Shown: piece by piece, positions 17,039 to 25,334 of the stretch
How the letters are laid out: each line of letters starts with the position of its first letter
How positions within the stretch are numbered: the stretch's first letter is position 1
NCBI GenBank assembly: GCA_040222995.1
Contig: JAVKBW010000019.1
Location: 186,001 to 250,000 of the forward strand
Direction of reading: 5' to 3'
DNA: 64,000 nucleotides
Source of the DNA: JAVKBW01 sp040222995
GTDB taxonomy: Bacteria > Pseudomonadota > Alphaproteobacteria > UBA8366 > Aestuariispiraceae
Program-made: the position numbers and the translations under genes
The notes under the pieces: model-generated
Seen by the model: the letters and a program-made list of their open reading frames with translations, nothing else
What the model was told of the DNA's origin: nothing
Databases searched by the model: none

Positions 17039-17105
17039 TCTTGCCAGGGTGCCGGGAATCCGCTGGCGTCGGGCCTCGGCAGACGACCCCTGGATGGTTC
17101 TGACT

Positions 17106-18755
17106 TCAGGACCCGTTGTCGCCGAAGTAACGAACCAGACGGGGCAGAAACGCCTCCATGGGTATCGGCGCTGCGGTGGTATCCGGCATCAGCCCTGACG
17201 TGTAGCCGTCGGACAGAAACGCATCCACAAGCGTCTGATTGCGGCTGAAAACGTGCATCGGCGTTGCACGACCGCCCAGATTGCCGCTGACGACCCGCCA
17301 GGGCTGATGATCGCCCAGAACGATAATCAGATCGTTGTCGTCCGTTGTCCGGTCGACAAAATCCAGAACGGATTCCAGGGTGTAGGCGATGGCCCGGCGA
17401 TATCCCTCAACCGGATCCTGCCAGTCTTTCCCGGCCTTCTGGGCGACGATGGCCGCATCCCACGCTTCTGGATCGTCCAGCCGCGCCGTATCGCCGATAA
17501 AGGGTGGCAGGGGCCGGAACGGATAGTGGCTTGAAATCAGGGCTATCTGCGCCAGTACCGGTTCGACGCTCCTGGTTTCCAGAACTGTCGCAAGATGCGC
17601 CAGCGAAACCTGATCGGGAATCGCGAAATACCCGAAATCGGGGCCTGAATAGGGAATATCCTCGGCCGTATCCAAGCGGTCGAATCGCAGGCGTGCGCCC
17701 TCGGGCCAGAAGCGCTTGATGCCCGGTTTTACGAGAATGGTCTGATGCCCGGTGCGATGCAGAATGGACTGCAGTGTATCGAGGTCGCTGTTCAGATAGG
17801 CCCGGTAGGTAAGGTTCCGGTCCAGCCGTGCGCCGCTGGTCAATGTCAGATGGGCCAGCCAGGAGAGCCCGCCATAGGTCGGCGAGTCCATCAGGGCGGA
17901 TGCCGCATGGATGCCTTTTTCCGCGAAACTTGCGCCATAGCGGTCGTAAAGACCGGTCATGGTGGCGAGATGCGTTTCCCGTTCGTACAAACTCGCTGCA
18001 TAGGATTCGATAAATATCAGGATGACATCCGTGTCCACGAGGCCGGGCAGGGTGGTTTCGCCGTCCCGTATGCCATTCCGGTCGCCGGTCACAGAGGCAA
18101 GGGCGCTCTTTCCGCCATCAACCCAGAGATAGACGGTTTCGGCGTGGTAGCGCGCCGCTTCCGTCCCCTGGAACGTTGTGGCGACAGGTCTGTCCGCCAG
18201 CAATCCGTTGCTATCCAGCAGGCCGAGACAGGCGATGGCGATGACGAGAACGGCGGCATTGCGCGGCGTGTTGAACTGCGTCAGGCCCAGGGCAAATTGC
18301 CGATACAGACGGTCGATGGCGAGAGCGGTTCCGAAAAACACCGCTACCAGCACGAAAATGGTCAAAACCACGCCGGACCATACCAGCCAGACCGGAAGCG
18401 ACGCGGCCAGCAGGTCGATGATGTGAGGGAACTGCGCGGAATCGAAAACCAGGTCGAGGCGTCGACCGTGTATGGCGCGGCCCACGGTATCGATCAGATG
18501 GAAACCGACGGCGAAAACGATGATCGCGGTCGCCAAAATCCGCAATTTATCCTGCCACCGCTGCAGGACAACAGACATGGCGACCAGCCCGAAACCCGAG
18601 AGCAGTTCGACGGGAAATCCCCAGGCGAATTCCCAATGCTGGCTGTGTATGTTGAAGGCGATATTCAGGACGACGAAAAAAATCGCCAGAATCGCCGCAA
18701 ATTTCCCGATTTCCCGTAAAGACACCGGCGCGGCGGTCTGTCTGTTTCCCCCCAA
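17106..18755 (-). CDS. LTA-synthase/sulfatase-like inner-membrane phosphotransferase (alkaline phosphatase superfamily)
   Basis: The protein is 549 aa with five hydrophobic segments in residues 15-190, then a periplasmic hydrolase/transferase domain. DVILIFIESYAASLY matches the first metal-binding block of LTA synthase and mdoB-type phosphoglycerol transferases. A candidate Thr nucleophile sits in LMDSPTYGGLSW, and the late metal site is IIVLGDHQPW. Such enzymes transfer phosphoglycerol or phosphoethanolamine headgroups to envelope glycans, so a link to the CDP-alcohol phosphatidyltransferase at 5.4 kb is attractive. It is divergent from the RibA-like gene. Acceptor and donor are unknown. Confidence 0.78.
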   Translation of the reverse strand: MGGNRQTAAPVSLREIGKFAAILAIFFVVLNIAFNIHSQHWEFAWGFPVELLSGFGLVAMSVVLQRWQDKLRILATAIIVFAVGFHLIDTVGRAIHGRRLDLVFDSAQFPHIIDLLAASLPVWLVWSGVVLTIFVLVAVFFGTALAIDRLYRQFALGLTQFNTPRNAAVLVIAIACLGLLDSNGLLADRPVATTFQGTEAARYHAETVYLWVDGGKSALASVTGDRNGIRDGETTLPGLVDTDVILIFIESYAASLYERETHLATMTGLYDRYGASFAEKGIHAASALMDSPTYGGLSWLAHLTLTSGARLDRNLTYRAYLNSDLDTLQSILHRTGHQTILVKPGIKRFWPEGARLRFDRLDTAEDIPYSGPDFGYFAIPDQVSLAHLATVLETRSVEPVLAQIALISSHYPFRPLPPFIGDTARLDDPEAWDAAIVAQKAGKDWQDPVEGYRRAIAYTLESVLDFVDRTTDDNDLIIVLGDHQPWRVVSGNLGGRATPMHVFSRNQTLVDAFLSDGYTSGLMPDTTAAPIPMEAFLPRLVRYFGDNGS

Positions 18756-19023
18756 ATTCAGTCTCCGTTTTGGAACTGTTGCAAATATTGTTACCGGACA
18801 GGATCAATGTCTGGTCCGCGCCGACCGTGCAAGCCGCGTAAAAATCTTCTGAATACCGGGAACGATTTGCCGCAGGTAACTCCGGGGGCCGCCGTGAACC
18901 GGTCGGATTCTCTGCACCTTTTCTATGGAACTCGGTCGTTTCTGACATAACATCATACAAATACAGCAAAAAGGCGTCGAACTTGGGTTTGCGCGGTCAC
19001 GTTCAATCGGATATTCAGCACGC
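18756..19023. promoter_or_regulatory. 268-base divergent intergenic region of the LTA-synthase-like and ribA-like genes
   Basis: No gene, tRNA or riboswitch is recognised here. Relatively AT-rich patches are centred near 18785 (GCAAATATTGTTAC) and 18950 (CATCATACAAATACAG). They are candidate -10 regions for the minus and plus genes respectively. No FMN riboswitch motif is seen upstream of the RibA-like gene. Confidence 0.3.
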
Positions 19024-20214
19024 ATGACGATCCTGCCGACAGCAATCAATGGCGATCACCGGGAGCTTATGCTTGACCGGGCGCGCCTGGAACTCAGCCA
19101 GGGACGGGCGATTCTCGTTCGTTCCGATTCCGGCGCGCGCCTGGTGGTTGCGCTGGAAAGCGTGCTGCCCGCAACCTATGAAGCCGTGCGTGATATTGCG
19201 GATCGTCAGGGACTGGGCGTCGTTCTGTCCCGGCGTCGCGCCGCCGCGTTGCAGCTTATAGATACGGCAGATGTCGAGAACGGCTCGCTGGGGGTTGCGG
19301 CCGGTTTCGCCCGGGATACGACACTGGACGCCCTGAGACGCCATCTGATCATCGGCGAAACGGAAAATTCACCTTTGTTCAAGCTGACGGCGTCGGATGA
19401 ATCCGATGTTTCAAGCGAGGATGTGCTGTTAACCTTGGCGATGGAATCGCAACTGTTGCCGGTTCTCGTTTCCGCCGGCGTTTCCGATGCCGCCATTTCC
19501 AGTGTCGACGCCGCCGTTTCCGCAGGCGATATCGTTACAATCGGTCTCGATCCGGGGCTCGGCGCCTGGTTCAGCGCCCGGACCGAAGATTGTGAAGTGG
19601 TGCCGGTCGCCCGCGCCGATGTGCCGTTGATCGAGGGCGTTTACAGCCGGTTCACCCTGTTCCGGGGCGGCCGCCCGCTGGACGAACATATTGCGGTGCA
19701 AATCGGCCAGATCGATCATACGAAACCGGTGCCGGTGCGCATGCACTCCTCCTGCCTGACCGGAGATCTGTTCGGCAGCCTGCGCTGCGACTGCGGTCCG
19801 CAACTGATCGCTGCCATTGAAACGATCGCAGAACGCGGCTCCGGCATCATTCTGTATCTGTCGCAGGAAGGCCGGGGTATCGGGCTTGCCAACAAGTTGC
19901 GCGCTTATGAATTGCAGGATCGCGGCCTGGATACCTATGAAGCCAACGATCATCTTGGTTTCGGCGCCGACCAGCGCCGTTTCGACATTGCGGCGGCGAT
20001 GCTGAAATCGATGGAAATCGACAACATTCTGCTGCTGACCAACAACCCGGGCAAGATCGACGCGCTTGAACGCGAAGGCGTGACGGTAAGCGGGCGGTTA
20101 CCGCTGACAGGGGGGTTGAATCGTTTCAACAGCCGGTATCTTCGGGCGAAAATCGAAAAGGGCGGGCATTTCTCCGAAGCCGGCGAGCGCGCCAAAATCG
20201 ACCCCGGATTCTGA
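19024..20214 (+). CDS. ribA: GTP cyclohydrolase II (RibA-like) with a non-RibB N-terminal domain
   Basis: The protein is 396 aa. The C-terminal half (about 210-380) is a well-conserved GTP cyclohydrolase II. The zinc site is HSSCLTGDLFGSLRCDCG, followed by LYLSQEGRGIGLANKLRAY, ANDHLGFGADQRRF and LLTNNPGKIDAL. The reaction opens GTP to a diaminopyrimidine, formate and pyrophosphate. HSEC of E. coli RibA reads HSSC here. The N-terminal 190 residues do not show DHBP synthase motifs, so this is not a RibBA bifunctional enzyme. The gene lies next to methyltransferase B (about 100 bases) rather than with riboflavin genes, so a second use of the GTP-derived product is possible. A housekeeping riboflavin role cannot be excluded. 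Confidence 0.82.
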   Translation: MTILPTAINGDHRELMLDRARLELSQGRAILVRSDSGARLVVALESVLPATYEAVRDIADRQGLGVVLSRRRAAALQLIDTADVENGSLGVAAGFARDTTLDALRRHLIIGETENSPLFKLTASDESDVSSEDVLLTLAMESQLLPVLVSAGVSDAAISSVDAAVSAGDIVTIGLDPGLGAWFSARTEDCEVVPVARADVPLIEGVYSRFTLFRGGRPLDEHIAVQIGQIDHTKPVPVRMHSSCLTGDLFGSLRCDCGPQLIAAIETIAERGSGIILYLSQEGRGIGLANKLRAYELQDRGLDTYEANDHLGFGADQRRFDIAAAMLKSMEIDNILLLTNNPGKIDALEREGVTVSGRLPLTGGLNRFNSRYLRAKIEKGGHFSEAGERAKIDPGF

Positions 20215-20315
20215 CAAGCTCTCAGCCGCACCGGGCGGTTTCTGTCTGAACGAATACATTGACGAATTCGATCGGCACCGCATTCTGTGCGTGAACGCCC
20301 GATTTGAATGGGGCC

Positions 20316-21146
20316 ATGATGCTGCGTCGGTTATCGGAAACGGTTTGGCTGGATGAAACCGAGCAGGTGGAATCCCAAAGCCTGAACCAGATGGTGCTGA
20401 ATGAAGTGCACCGTCGGCTCGGTGCGCGCCGGAAACACACTGACGGCACAATCCGCATTGTTGAAATTGGTTGCGGACTCGGGGCGAACCGCCGTCGCCT
20501 GTCCGCCAGAATGGCCGCGCCACAGCATTGGCGGATGATCGATTTCGACCCTGAAATTATTGCGGCGTTCCGTAAACGGTTTCGCACCGACAACGATCCG
20601 TCCACCGATCTGGTCCTCCTTGATGACAATTCCTATGCGGTGGCGAACAGCTTGCTGGACGGCGCCGATCTGCTGATTCTGTCCGGCCGGTCGACAGTGT
20701 TGCCGGTTGCCGCGCTACAGCAGTTCTTGACGGCGGCAAAGGCAATGGAGATTGCTGTCTGGGCGGTTCTGCAACCAACCGGATATGTGAAGTTCGAGCC
20801 CGTGTCGCCGGATGACCAGAAAGTGCATCAGATGACGGTACCGGCAGGCCCGGATCCGGCGTCTCATCTGGTCCGGCTGTTGGAGGAAACCGGCTATCGC
20901 GTGCTCAAAGGCGAAAGCGACTGGGTTGTGCGCGGCGAAAACGACTCGTTCTGGCATAGCAAGGGCAGGGCGCTGCAACGGCATTTCCTGCAACGCTATC
21001 TGGGGCAGGCCCGGCGCAATCACCCCGATCAGGCGGCCGGGTTGCTTGCCTGGGCGAACAAGCGGTCGGTGCTGATCGAGCGCAAGAAAACGGTCCTCAC
21101 CGTCGGGCATACCGATATTTTTGCGATACCGGAACAGCGGGAATAG
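20316..21146 (+). CDS. class I SAM-dependent methyltransferase B (paralogue of the protein at 1969-2757)
   Basis: The protein is about 276 aa. SAM motif I is IVEIGCGLGANRRRL and the post-motif acid is MIDFDPEI. The shared GYRVLKGESDWVV block and the terminal VGHTDIFAIP mark it as a sister of methyltransferase A 18 kb away. It lacks the internal CGxDxADCAEK segment of A and is not simply a copy. TTG at 20304 would add four residues; ATG 20316 is preferred but no clear Shine-Dalgarno sequence is visible. It is downstream of the RibA-like gene on the same strand. Confidence 0.78.
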   Translation: MMLRRLSETVWLDETEQVESQSLNQMVLNEVHRRLGARRKHTDGTIRIVEIGCGLGANRRRLSARMAAPQHWRMIDFDPEIIAAFRKRFRTDNDPSTDLVLLDDNSYAVANSLLDGADLLILSGRSTVLPVAALQQFLTAAKAMEIAVWAVLQPTGYVKFEPVSPDDQKVHQMTVPAGPDPASHLVRLLEETGYRVLKGESDWVVRGENDSFWHSKGRALQRHFLQRYLGQARRNHPDQAAGLLAWANKRSVLIERKKTVLTVGHTDIFAIPEQRE

Positions 21147-21196
21147 ACGACGGAATAACGACTGGTAACCATCGACACGAAGGGACGGGAACAGAC

Positions 21197-21964
21197 ATGA
21201 TCGATTTCACAGGCAAGGTAGTGCTGGTCACCGGCGGGTCGCGGGGTATAGGGGCGGAGACGGTGCGGGCCGTTGTCGCCGCCGGCGGGCAGGCCGTGAT
21301 CCATTACGGATCGAACGATACGGCGGCGGAAGCGCTCGCCTCTGACGTCGGAACCTTTAACACGCTGTGCCTGCGGGCTGACCTGAACGCTCCGGAGGCC
21401 GCCTCGACCCTGTGGCGCGACTCACTGGCCTGGCAGGGCAAGGTCGATGTGCTGGTCAACAATGCCGGGATATTCATGCCTGAGAAGATCGACGGGCCGG
21501 CGGAAGCCTGGAACGGCGTCTGGCAGCAGACCTTGCAGGTCAACCTGATCTCGGCTGCGGCCCTGTGCCGGGAAGCGATCAATACCTGGCGGAAGGCGGG
21601 AACCGGCGGGGCCATCGTCAATGTGGCGAGCCGGGCCTCGTTCCGGGGCGACGGGCCGGAATACTGGTCTTATGCGGCGTCGAAGGGCGGCATGATCTCG
21701 CTCACCAAGACACTGGCCCGGGCCTACAGCGCGGAAGGCATCTATACCTATGCCGTTGCGCCCGGTTTCGTGAATACCGACATGGCGGTCGAGGCTTTCG
21801 AATATGACCCTGCCCTGCGCGAGCGGGTGGTCAGAGAAATCCCCATCGGCGATATCGCCCCGCCGCAGGAAATCGCCAATGCCATCTGCTTCCTCGCTTC
21901 CGGCCTCGCGACTCACGCCACCGGCCAGACAATCGATCTTAATGGCGCGTCGTATGTGAGGTGA
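21197..21964 (+). CDS. short-chain dehydrogenase/reductase (FabG-like)
   Basis: The 255-aa classical SDR has the cofactor motif VTGGSRGIGAETV, the NAG motif VLVNNAGIF, Ser in VNVASRASF, and the catalytic YxxxK as YAASK. The C-terminal CFLASGLATHATGQTIDLNG is typical. Acidic residues after strand 2 are lacking (HYGSND), which weakly favours NADP(H). The substrate is unknown. It follows methyltransferase B by 50 bases on the same strand, so it may be co-transcribed. Confidence 0.85.
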   Translation: MIDFTGKVVLVTGGSRGIGAETVRAVVAAGGQAVIHYGSNDTAAEALASDVGTFNTLCLRADLNAPEAASTLWRDSLAWQGKVDVLVNNAGIFMPEKIDGPAEAWNGVWQQTLQVNLISAAALCREAINTWRKAGTGGAIVNVASRASFRGDGPEYWSYAASKGGMISLTKTLARAYSAEGIYTYAVAPGFVNTDMAVEAFEYDPALRERVVREIPIGDIAPPQEIANAICFLASGLATHATGQTIDLNGASYVR

Positions 21965-21990
21965 TTAACGAGAAGTGTGAATGAAGATTC

Positions 21991-22006
21991 CCGGGCGATA
22001 GCCCGG
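21991..22006. terminator. short GC hairpin between convergent genes
   Basis: CCGGGC-GATA-GCCCGG forms a 6-bp stem with a tetraloop, 26 bases after the SDR stop and 44 before the stop of the convergent unknown gene. There is no clear U-run on either side, so it may stop transcription only weakly or with help. Confidence 0.4.
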
Positions 22007-22050
22007 AGTCTGTTCCTGAAGTCATTGAGTATCTTGAGACGGTAAAAGCG

Positions 22051-22494
22051 TTAGCGGGCGGCGAACGCCTGCATGGCCGACCGGCTCGTGTCGTTTGCGA
22101 CCGGGTTCCGCCGCAGCAGGGATTGCACCCAGCGGTCCTCGGCGACGTATTGCGGGAAATCATCCCAGTAGCCTTCGAAATCGCCGACCTGACCGTGGGC
22201 GAAACGTCCGTTCGTTACCTGCAACAATACCTTGCGGACCTTGAAGGTGTCGCCATAGCGGTTGGCGAAATACCAGACGCCGATGCCTTCGAAGCGTAGG
22301 TCGACAGTTGGTGCTGAAGTATCGCCCTTGGCGCGGTCGATGCAGTAGAAGTCGATCGGGTCTCCATCCGGGTCGTCGGGATCGTACAGGGCGAATACGT
22401 GAATATCCGCGCTCCGACCGAGGCGTGTGAGTTCCGCCGCGATCATTTCTTCCATTTCCGCAACCATCTGTCTTGGATTTGTCTGCATTGTCAT
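22051..22494 (-). CDS. conserved-looking hypothetical protein
   Basis: The protein is 147 aa with no recognised family. It is acidic and soluble, with an N-terminal helix (QMVAEMEEMIAAELTRLG) followed by a mixed alpha/beta core rich in aromatic residues (IGVWYFANRYGDTFKV, FEGYWDDFPQYVAEDRWV). The in-frame length and codon use support a real gene. ATG 22494 is preceded by AGGGG at a fair distance. Its upstream region (22495-22625) is clearly AT-rich and is shared with the divergent gene at 22626. Confidence 0.6.
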   Translation of the reverse strand: MTMQTNPRQMVAEMEEMIAAELTRLGRSADIHVFALYDPDDPDGDPIDFYCIDRAKGDTSAPTVDLRFEGIGVWYFANRYGDTFKVRKVLLQVTNGRFAHGQVGDFEGYWDDFPQYVAEDRWVQSLLRRNPVANDTSRSAMQAFAAR

Positions 22495-22625
22495 CCCCTT
22501 GCAATGACTGAAAATAGACAGTGGTTCGCAAACATCGTCAAATAAAAATCAAATAATAATCAACGAGTTTTACTTAAAGGCGTTTCAGGATATCTTGAAA
22601 TTATTTTGAAGGATAAAGATTCACG

Positions 22626-23171
22626 ATGTTGATGGAAGACTTGACGCTGTGGGCAACCCTGCTCATCGCCGGAACGCTGGTTCTGCTTGTCGTCGTGCCG
22701 ACCCTGCGCACCGGTGCACCGCCGATGCCGTCCAGCCGGGCGGTCCGGTCCGGTGTCGGCGAGGCGCTGGCGCAACATGCGTCGGAACACGCGCCGATCT
22801 ATGATTTCGGCAGCGGCTGGGGCGGGATGGCGCGGTATCTCGCGCGGCGGTTTCCCGACCGCAAGGTGACCGGCATCGAGGCGTCGGTTCTTCCCTGGCT
22901 GGTTTCAGCCGCGTTCAGGTGGGCGTTCGGGCCGGAAAACCTGCGTTACGTCTACGGCGATTTTCGAAAATACACCCTTGATCCGCCGTTCAGCGTTATC
23001 GGTTACCTCGGGCCGTCCCTGTCGGCAGGGCTGACGGCGGCTGTCAAATCGGCCGGCGATCCGTCGTGTCGGGTGATTTCGTGCTACTTTGCCCTGCCGG
23101 ATCTGATTTTGATCGATCGCCGTACCGCCCGTGATCTTTACCGGACGCAAATTTATACTTATCGGGTGTGA
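22626..23171 (+). CDS. membrane-anchored class I methyltransferase-like protein
   Basis: The 181-aa protein has one N-terminal transmembrane helix (LWATLLIAGTLVLLVVVP) then a Rossmann-like domain. It has a degenerate SAM motif YDFGSGWGGMARYLARR and the acid GIEASVLPW. The block SVIGYLGPSLSAGL and late VISCYFALPDL match the pattern of the larger protein at 43670-44419 (FIDLGCGLGG, GVETAPIPY, YCFLSPEPM, FVSNSFGVP). The two belong to one membrane-bound family. ATG 22626 has GAAGGA upstream. Substrate unknown. Confidence 0.65.
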   Translation: MLMEDLTLWATLLIAGTLVLLVVVPTLRTGAPPMPSSRAVRSGVGEALAQHASEHAPIYDFGSGWGGMARYLARRFPDRKVTGIEASVLPWLVSAAFRWAFGPENLRYVYGDFRKYTLDPPFSVIGYLGPSLSAGLTAAVKSAGDPSCRVISCYFALPDLILIDRRTARDLYRTQIYTYRV

Positions 23172-23246
23172 CGCCTGGCACTGATCTGTCGGTCAGGTGT
23201 GTTATCGTGTCAGCGTACAATCCGGTGCACGGCATGAGGGGACGAC

Positions 23247-24539
23247 ATGGCGCGCTACAAGAGCTTTGAAGACCGAGGGGTCTATGTTGGGTTTCATACC
23301 CGCATGGTGGAGCTTTGCCGTGTCCGGTCGCCGCGCGACCCCGATCTCGACGACTACGAGGCCCTGATTCCGAACTGGACCGGCAAGGAACAGATGTCCA
23401 GCAATGATCTGGTGATGCCGTTTTCCGATGTCAGCAATTGGGCGTCGCTGAGTGACCGCGACAATTACCTGCATGACGAACTTGAAAAGCGGCGCACCGC
23501 GATGGGCGGGCATCTGGACCCGATCATGATGCGGGAAATCCGCCTGCAGGCCGATGCCGAGGCCGGTCGCGAGGTCGACAGGATATCGGCGGAAAGGGAA
23601 CTGGAGATATCGAAACTGGATGTCCAGAACGCCTTTCTGGAAATTCTGGCCATGTTCGGCCGGACCTATGCCGACGATGTCGGCGCGTTCGAACTGACGA
23701 ACGTCAATCGCATGGTGCTTGTGGCGCTGGCCGCTGAAAGTCAGGACAGCCTGCGCCGCCTGGTCCGGCTTGTTTCCACGGCGGTTGCGAAGCGCGCCAG
23801 CATGACACGGGAGCTGCTGCAGGAACGGCTGGATGTGCTTAGCACGTTCGCCGCGCCGATCTGTTCGCTGGTTACGGACGACCCGACCCGCGAAGTCGGT
23901 TTTCTGAGCCGTCAGCAGGGTGTCATGGAACTGCTGAACCGGCAGGTCAAACAGCATGCGGAAAGCCGGACGATCGAAATCCAGGATGCCGCCCGGGTGA
24001 TCGATATGAACATCCAGGTATTTCTTGAATACGCCCGGACACGGTCGGTCATGATCAAGAACGCCCTTTTGACGGAAGGCTACTACACATTCAACGACGA
24101 CTACGCGAAACTGCTGGACATGGTCGCGGAAGAACGGATCAAGATTTCCTATGCGCTGGACGGCTGGGCCGCTCATGCCAGCCGCTGGCTGGCGCTGGAC
24201 GAAGACGACCATGAAGGCCGTGATGCGGCGGTCTTCTTTATCCTGAAGGAAATGCCGAATCCGACCAAGAACATCGAAGAGGAAGTGGCGTCGTCGCTAT
24301 ACGCCAATACCGACCTTAGCGCGATGCGGGGTCGGGTTGTCCGCGTCATGCATTCCTGGGCCGACGATTCACTGGACGAGGCCTTGCATGCCCGTGTGAT
24401 GAGAGCTCGCGAGGCGGAAGAACAGAAGGCAAGGGACAAGGCCCGCAAAGACGAGACGCCGAAGGAAGATGAAGAAGACCCGGTGGTCAGCGATCTGGTG
24501 AAGAGCGCTATTGCCTATAAAGGTGAGTCTCCCTTTTAA
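23247..24539 (+). CDS. hypothetical mostly helical cytoplasmic protein
   Basis: The protein is 430 aa with no recognised domain, no signal peptide and no transmembrane segment. It is predicted mainly helical, with long amphipathic stretches at 80-120 and 150-220, and a charged C-terminal tail (residues about 385-415) rich in Lys, Glu and Asp. A good GAGGGG site precedes ATG 23247. It ends 47 bases before recO on the same strand, so it may share its transcript. Function unknown. Confidence 0.6.
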   Translation: MARYKSFEDRGVYVGFHTRMVELCRVRSPRDPDLDDYEALIPNWTGKEQMSSNDLVMPFSDVSNWASLSDRDNYLHDELEKRRTAMGGHLDPIMMREIRLQADAEAGREVDRISAERELEISKLDVQNAFLEILAMFGRTYADDVGAFELTNVNRMVLVALAAESQDSLRRLVRLVSTAVAKRASMTRELLQERLDVLSTFAAPICSLVTDDPTREVGFLSRQQGVMELLNRQVKQHAESRTIEIQDAARVIDMNIQVFLEYARTRSVMIKNALLTEGYYTFNDDYAKLLDMVAEERIKISYALDGWAAHASRWLALDEDDHEGRDAAVFFILKEMPNPTKNIEEEVASSLYANTDLSAMRGRVVRVMHSWADDSLDEALHARVMRAREAEEQKARDKARKDETPKEDEEDPVVSDLVKSAIAYKGESPF

Positions 24540-24586
24540 CTGTATTGTCTGGTGCGGTGCAGGGTCGGGCGGGGTTCTGGTCAATC

Positions 24587-25321
24587 ATGGAATGGTCTGA
24601 CGACGGCATAGTTCTCGGCGTGCGGCGTCATGGTGAATCGTCGGCCATTGTAAGTCTCATGACAAGGCAACACGGCCGGGCGGCGGGGCTGGTCCGGGGC
24701 GCGCGGGGCCCGAAGCTGCGTGGGGTGCTGCAGGCCGGCAATTCGGTACATGCGACGTGGCGCGCGCGCCTTGCCGATCATCTGGGGAATTACGCCCTGG
24801 AAGCGCAAACCGCGCACGCCGCGGAGATTCTGACGGACGGCAGCCGGTTGTGTGCGTTGACTTCCGCCTGCGCTCTTGTGGAATTCTGCCTGCCCGAACG
24901 CCAGCCCGATCCGGATGTGCACGCACTGCTGGAAGGCCTGATGCAGGCCCTTTCCGGTGAAAGCTGGGCATCGGACTATGTGCGTTGGGAACTGGGTTTT
25001 CTGACGGCGCTCGGTTTCGGGCTGGACCTGAAAGCCTGCGCCGCGACCGGCGTTGTGGAGGACCTGATTTATGTGTCTCCGAAATCGGGACGGGCGGTAT
25101 CCCGAGAGGCCGGTGCGCCGTATCGCGACCGGTTGCTGACGCTTCCCGGGTTTCTGCGCCGGCACGATGCGAAACCCGCTATGGCCGATATTGCTGTCGG
25201 ACTCGATCTGACTGGCTTTTTCCTGAACCGGTTTGTCCTGGGCCCGCAAGACCGCACCCTGCCGGATTCGCGTGAACGGCTTCGTAATGCGATAGCGCGG
25301 CTGCCCGAGCCGGGAAAGTAG
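24587..25321 (+). CDS. recO: DNA repair protein RecO
   Basis: The protein is 244 aa. The OB-fold N-terminus begins MEWSDDGIVLGVRRHGE, typical for alphaproteobacterial RecO, followed by VRGARGPKLRGVLQAGN. The helical C-terminal domain has LLEGLMQAL and WELGFLTALGFGLDL. It mediates RecA loading in RecFOR recombination repair. The start at 24587 is chosen by family match; the frame opens at a TTG 42 bases earlier. The zinc Cys cluster of some RecO proteins is not complete here: only one Cys (DLKACAATG) is seen near that position. Confidence 0.9.
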   Translation: MEWSDDGIVLGVRRHGESSAIVSLMTRQHGRAAGLVRGARGPKLRGVLQAGNSVHATWRARLADHLGNYALEAQTAHAAEILTDGSRLCALTSACALVEFCLPERQPDPDVHALLEGLMQALSGESWASDYVRWELGFLTALGFGLDLKACAATGVVEDLIYVSPKSGRAVSREAGAPYRDRLLTLPGFLRRHDAKPAMADIAVGLDLTGFFLNRFVLGPQDRTLPDSRERLRNAIARLPEPGK

Positions 25322-25334
25322 CCATCCCGAACAA

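Noticed and set aside
6956..17105. TMAO reductase genes torCAD expected beside torTSR
   Set aside because: All open frames in the region are accounted for; no molybdopterin reductase, pentaheme cytochrome or TorD-like protein is present.
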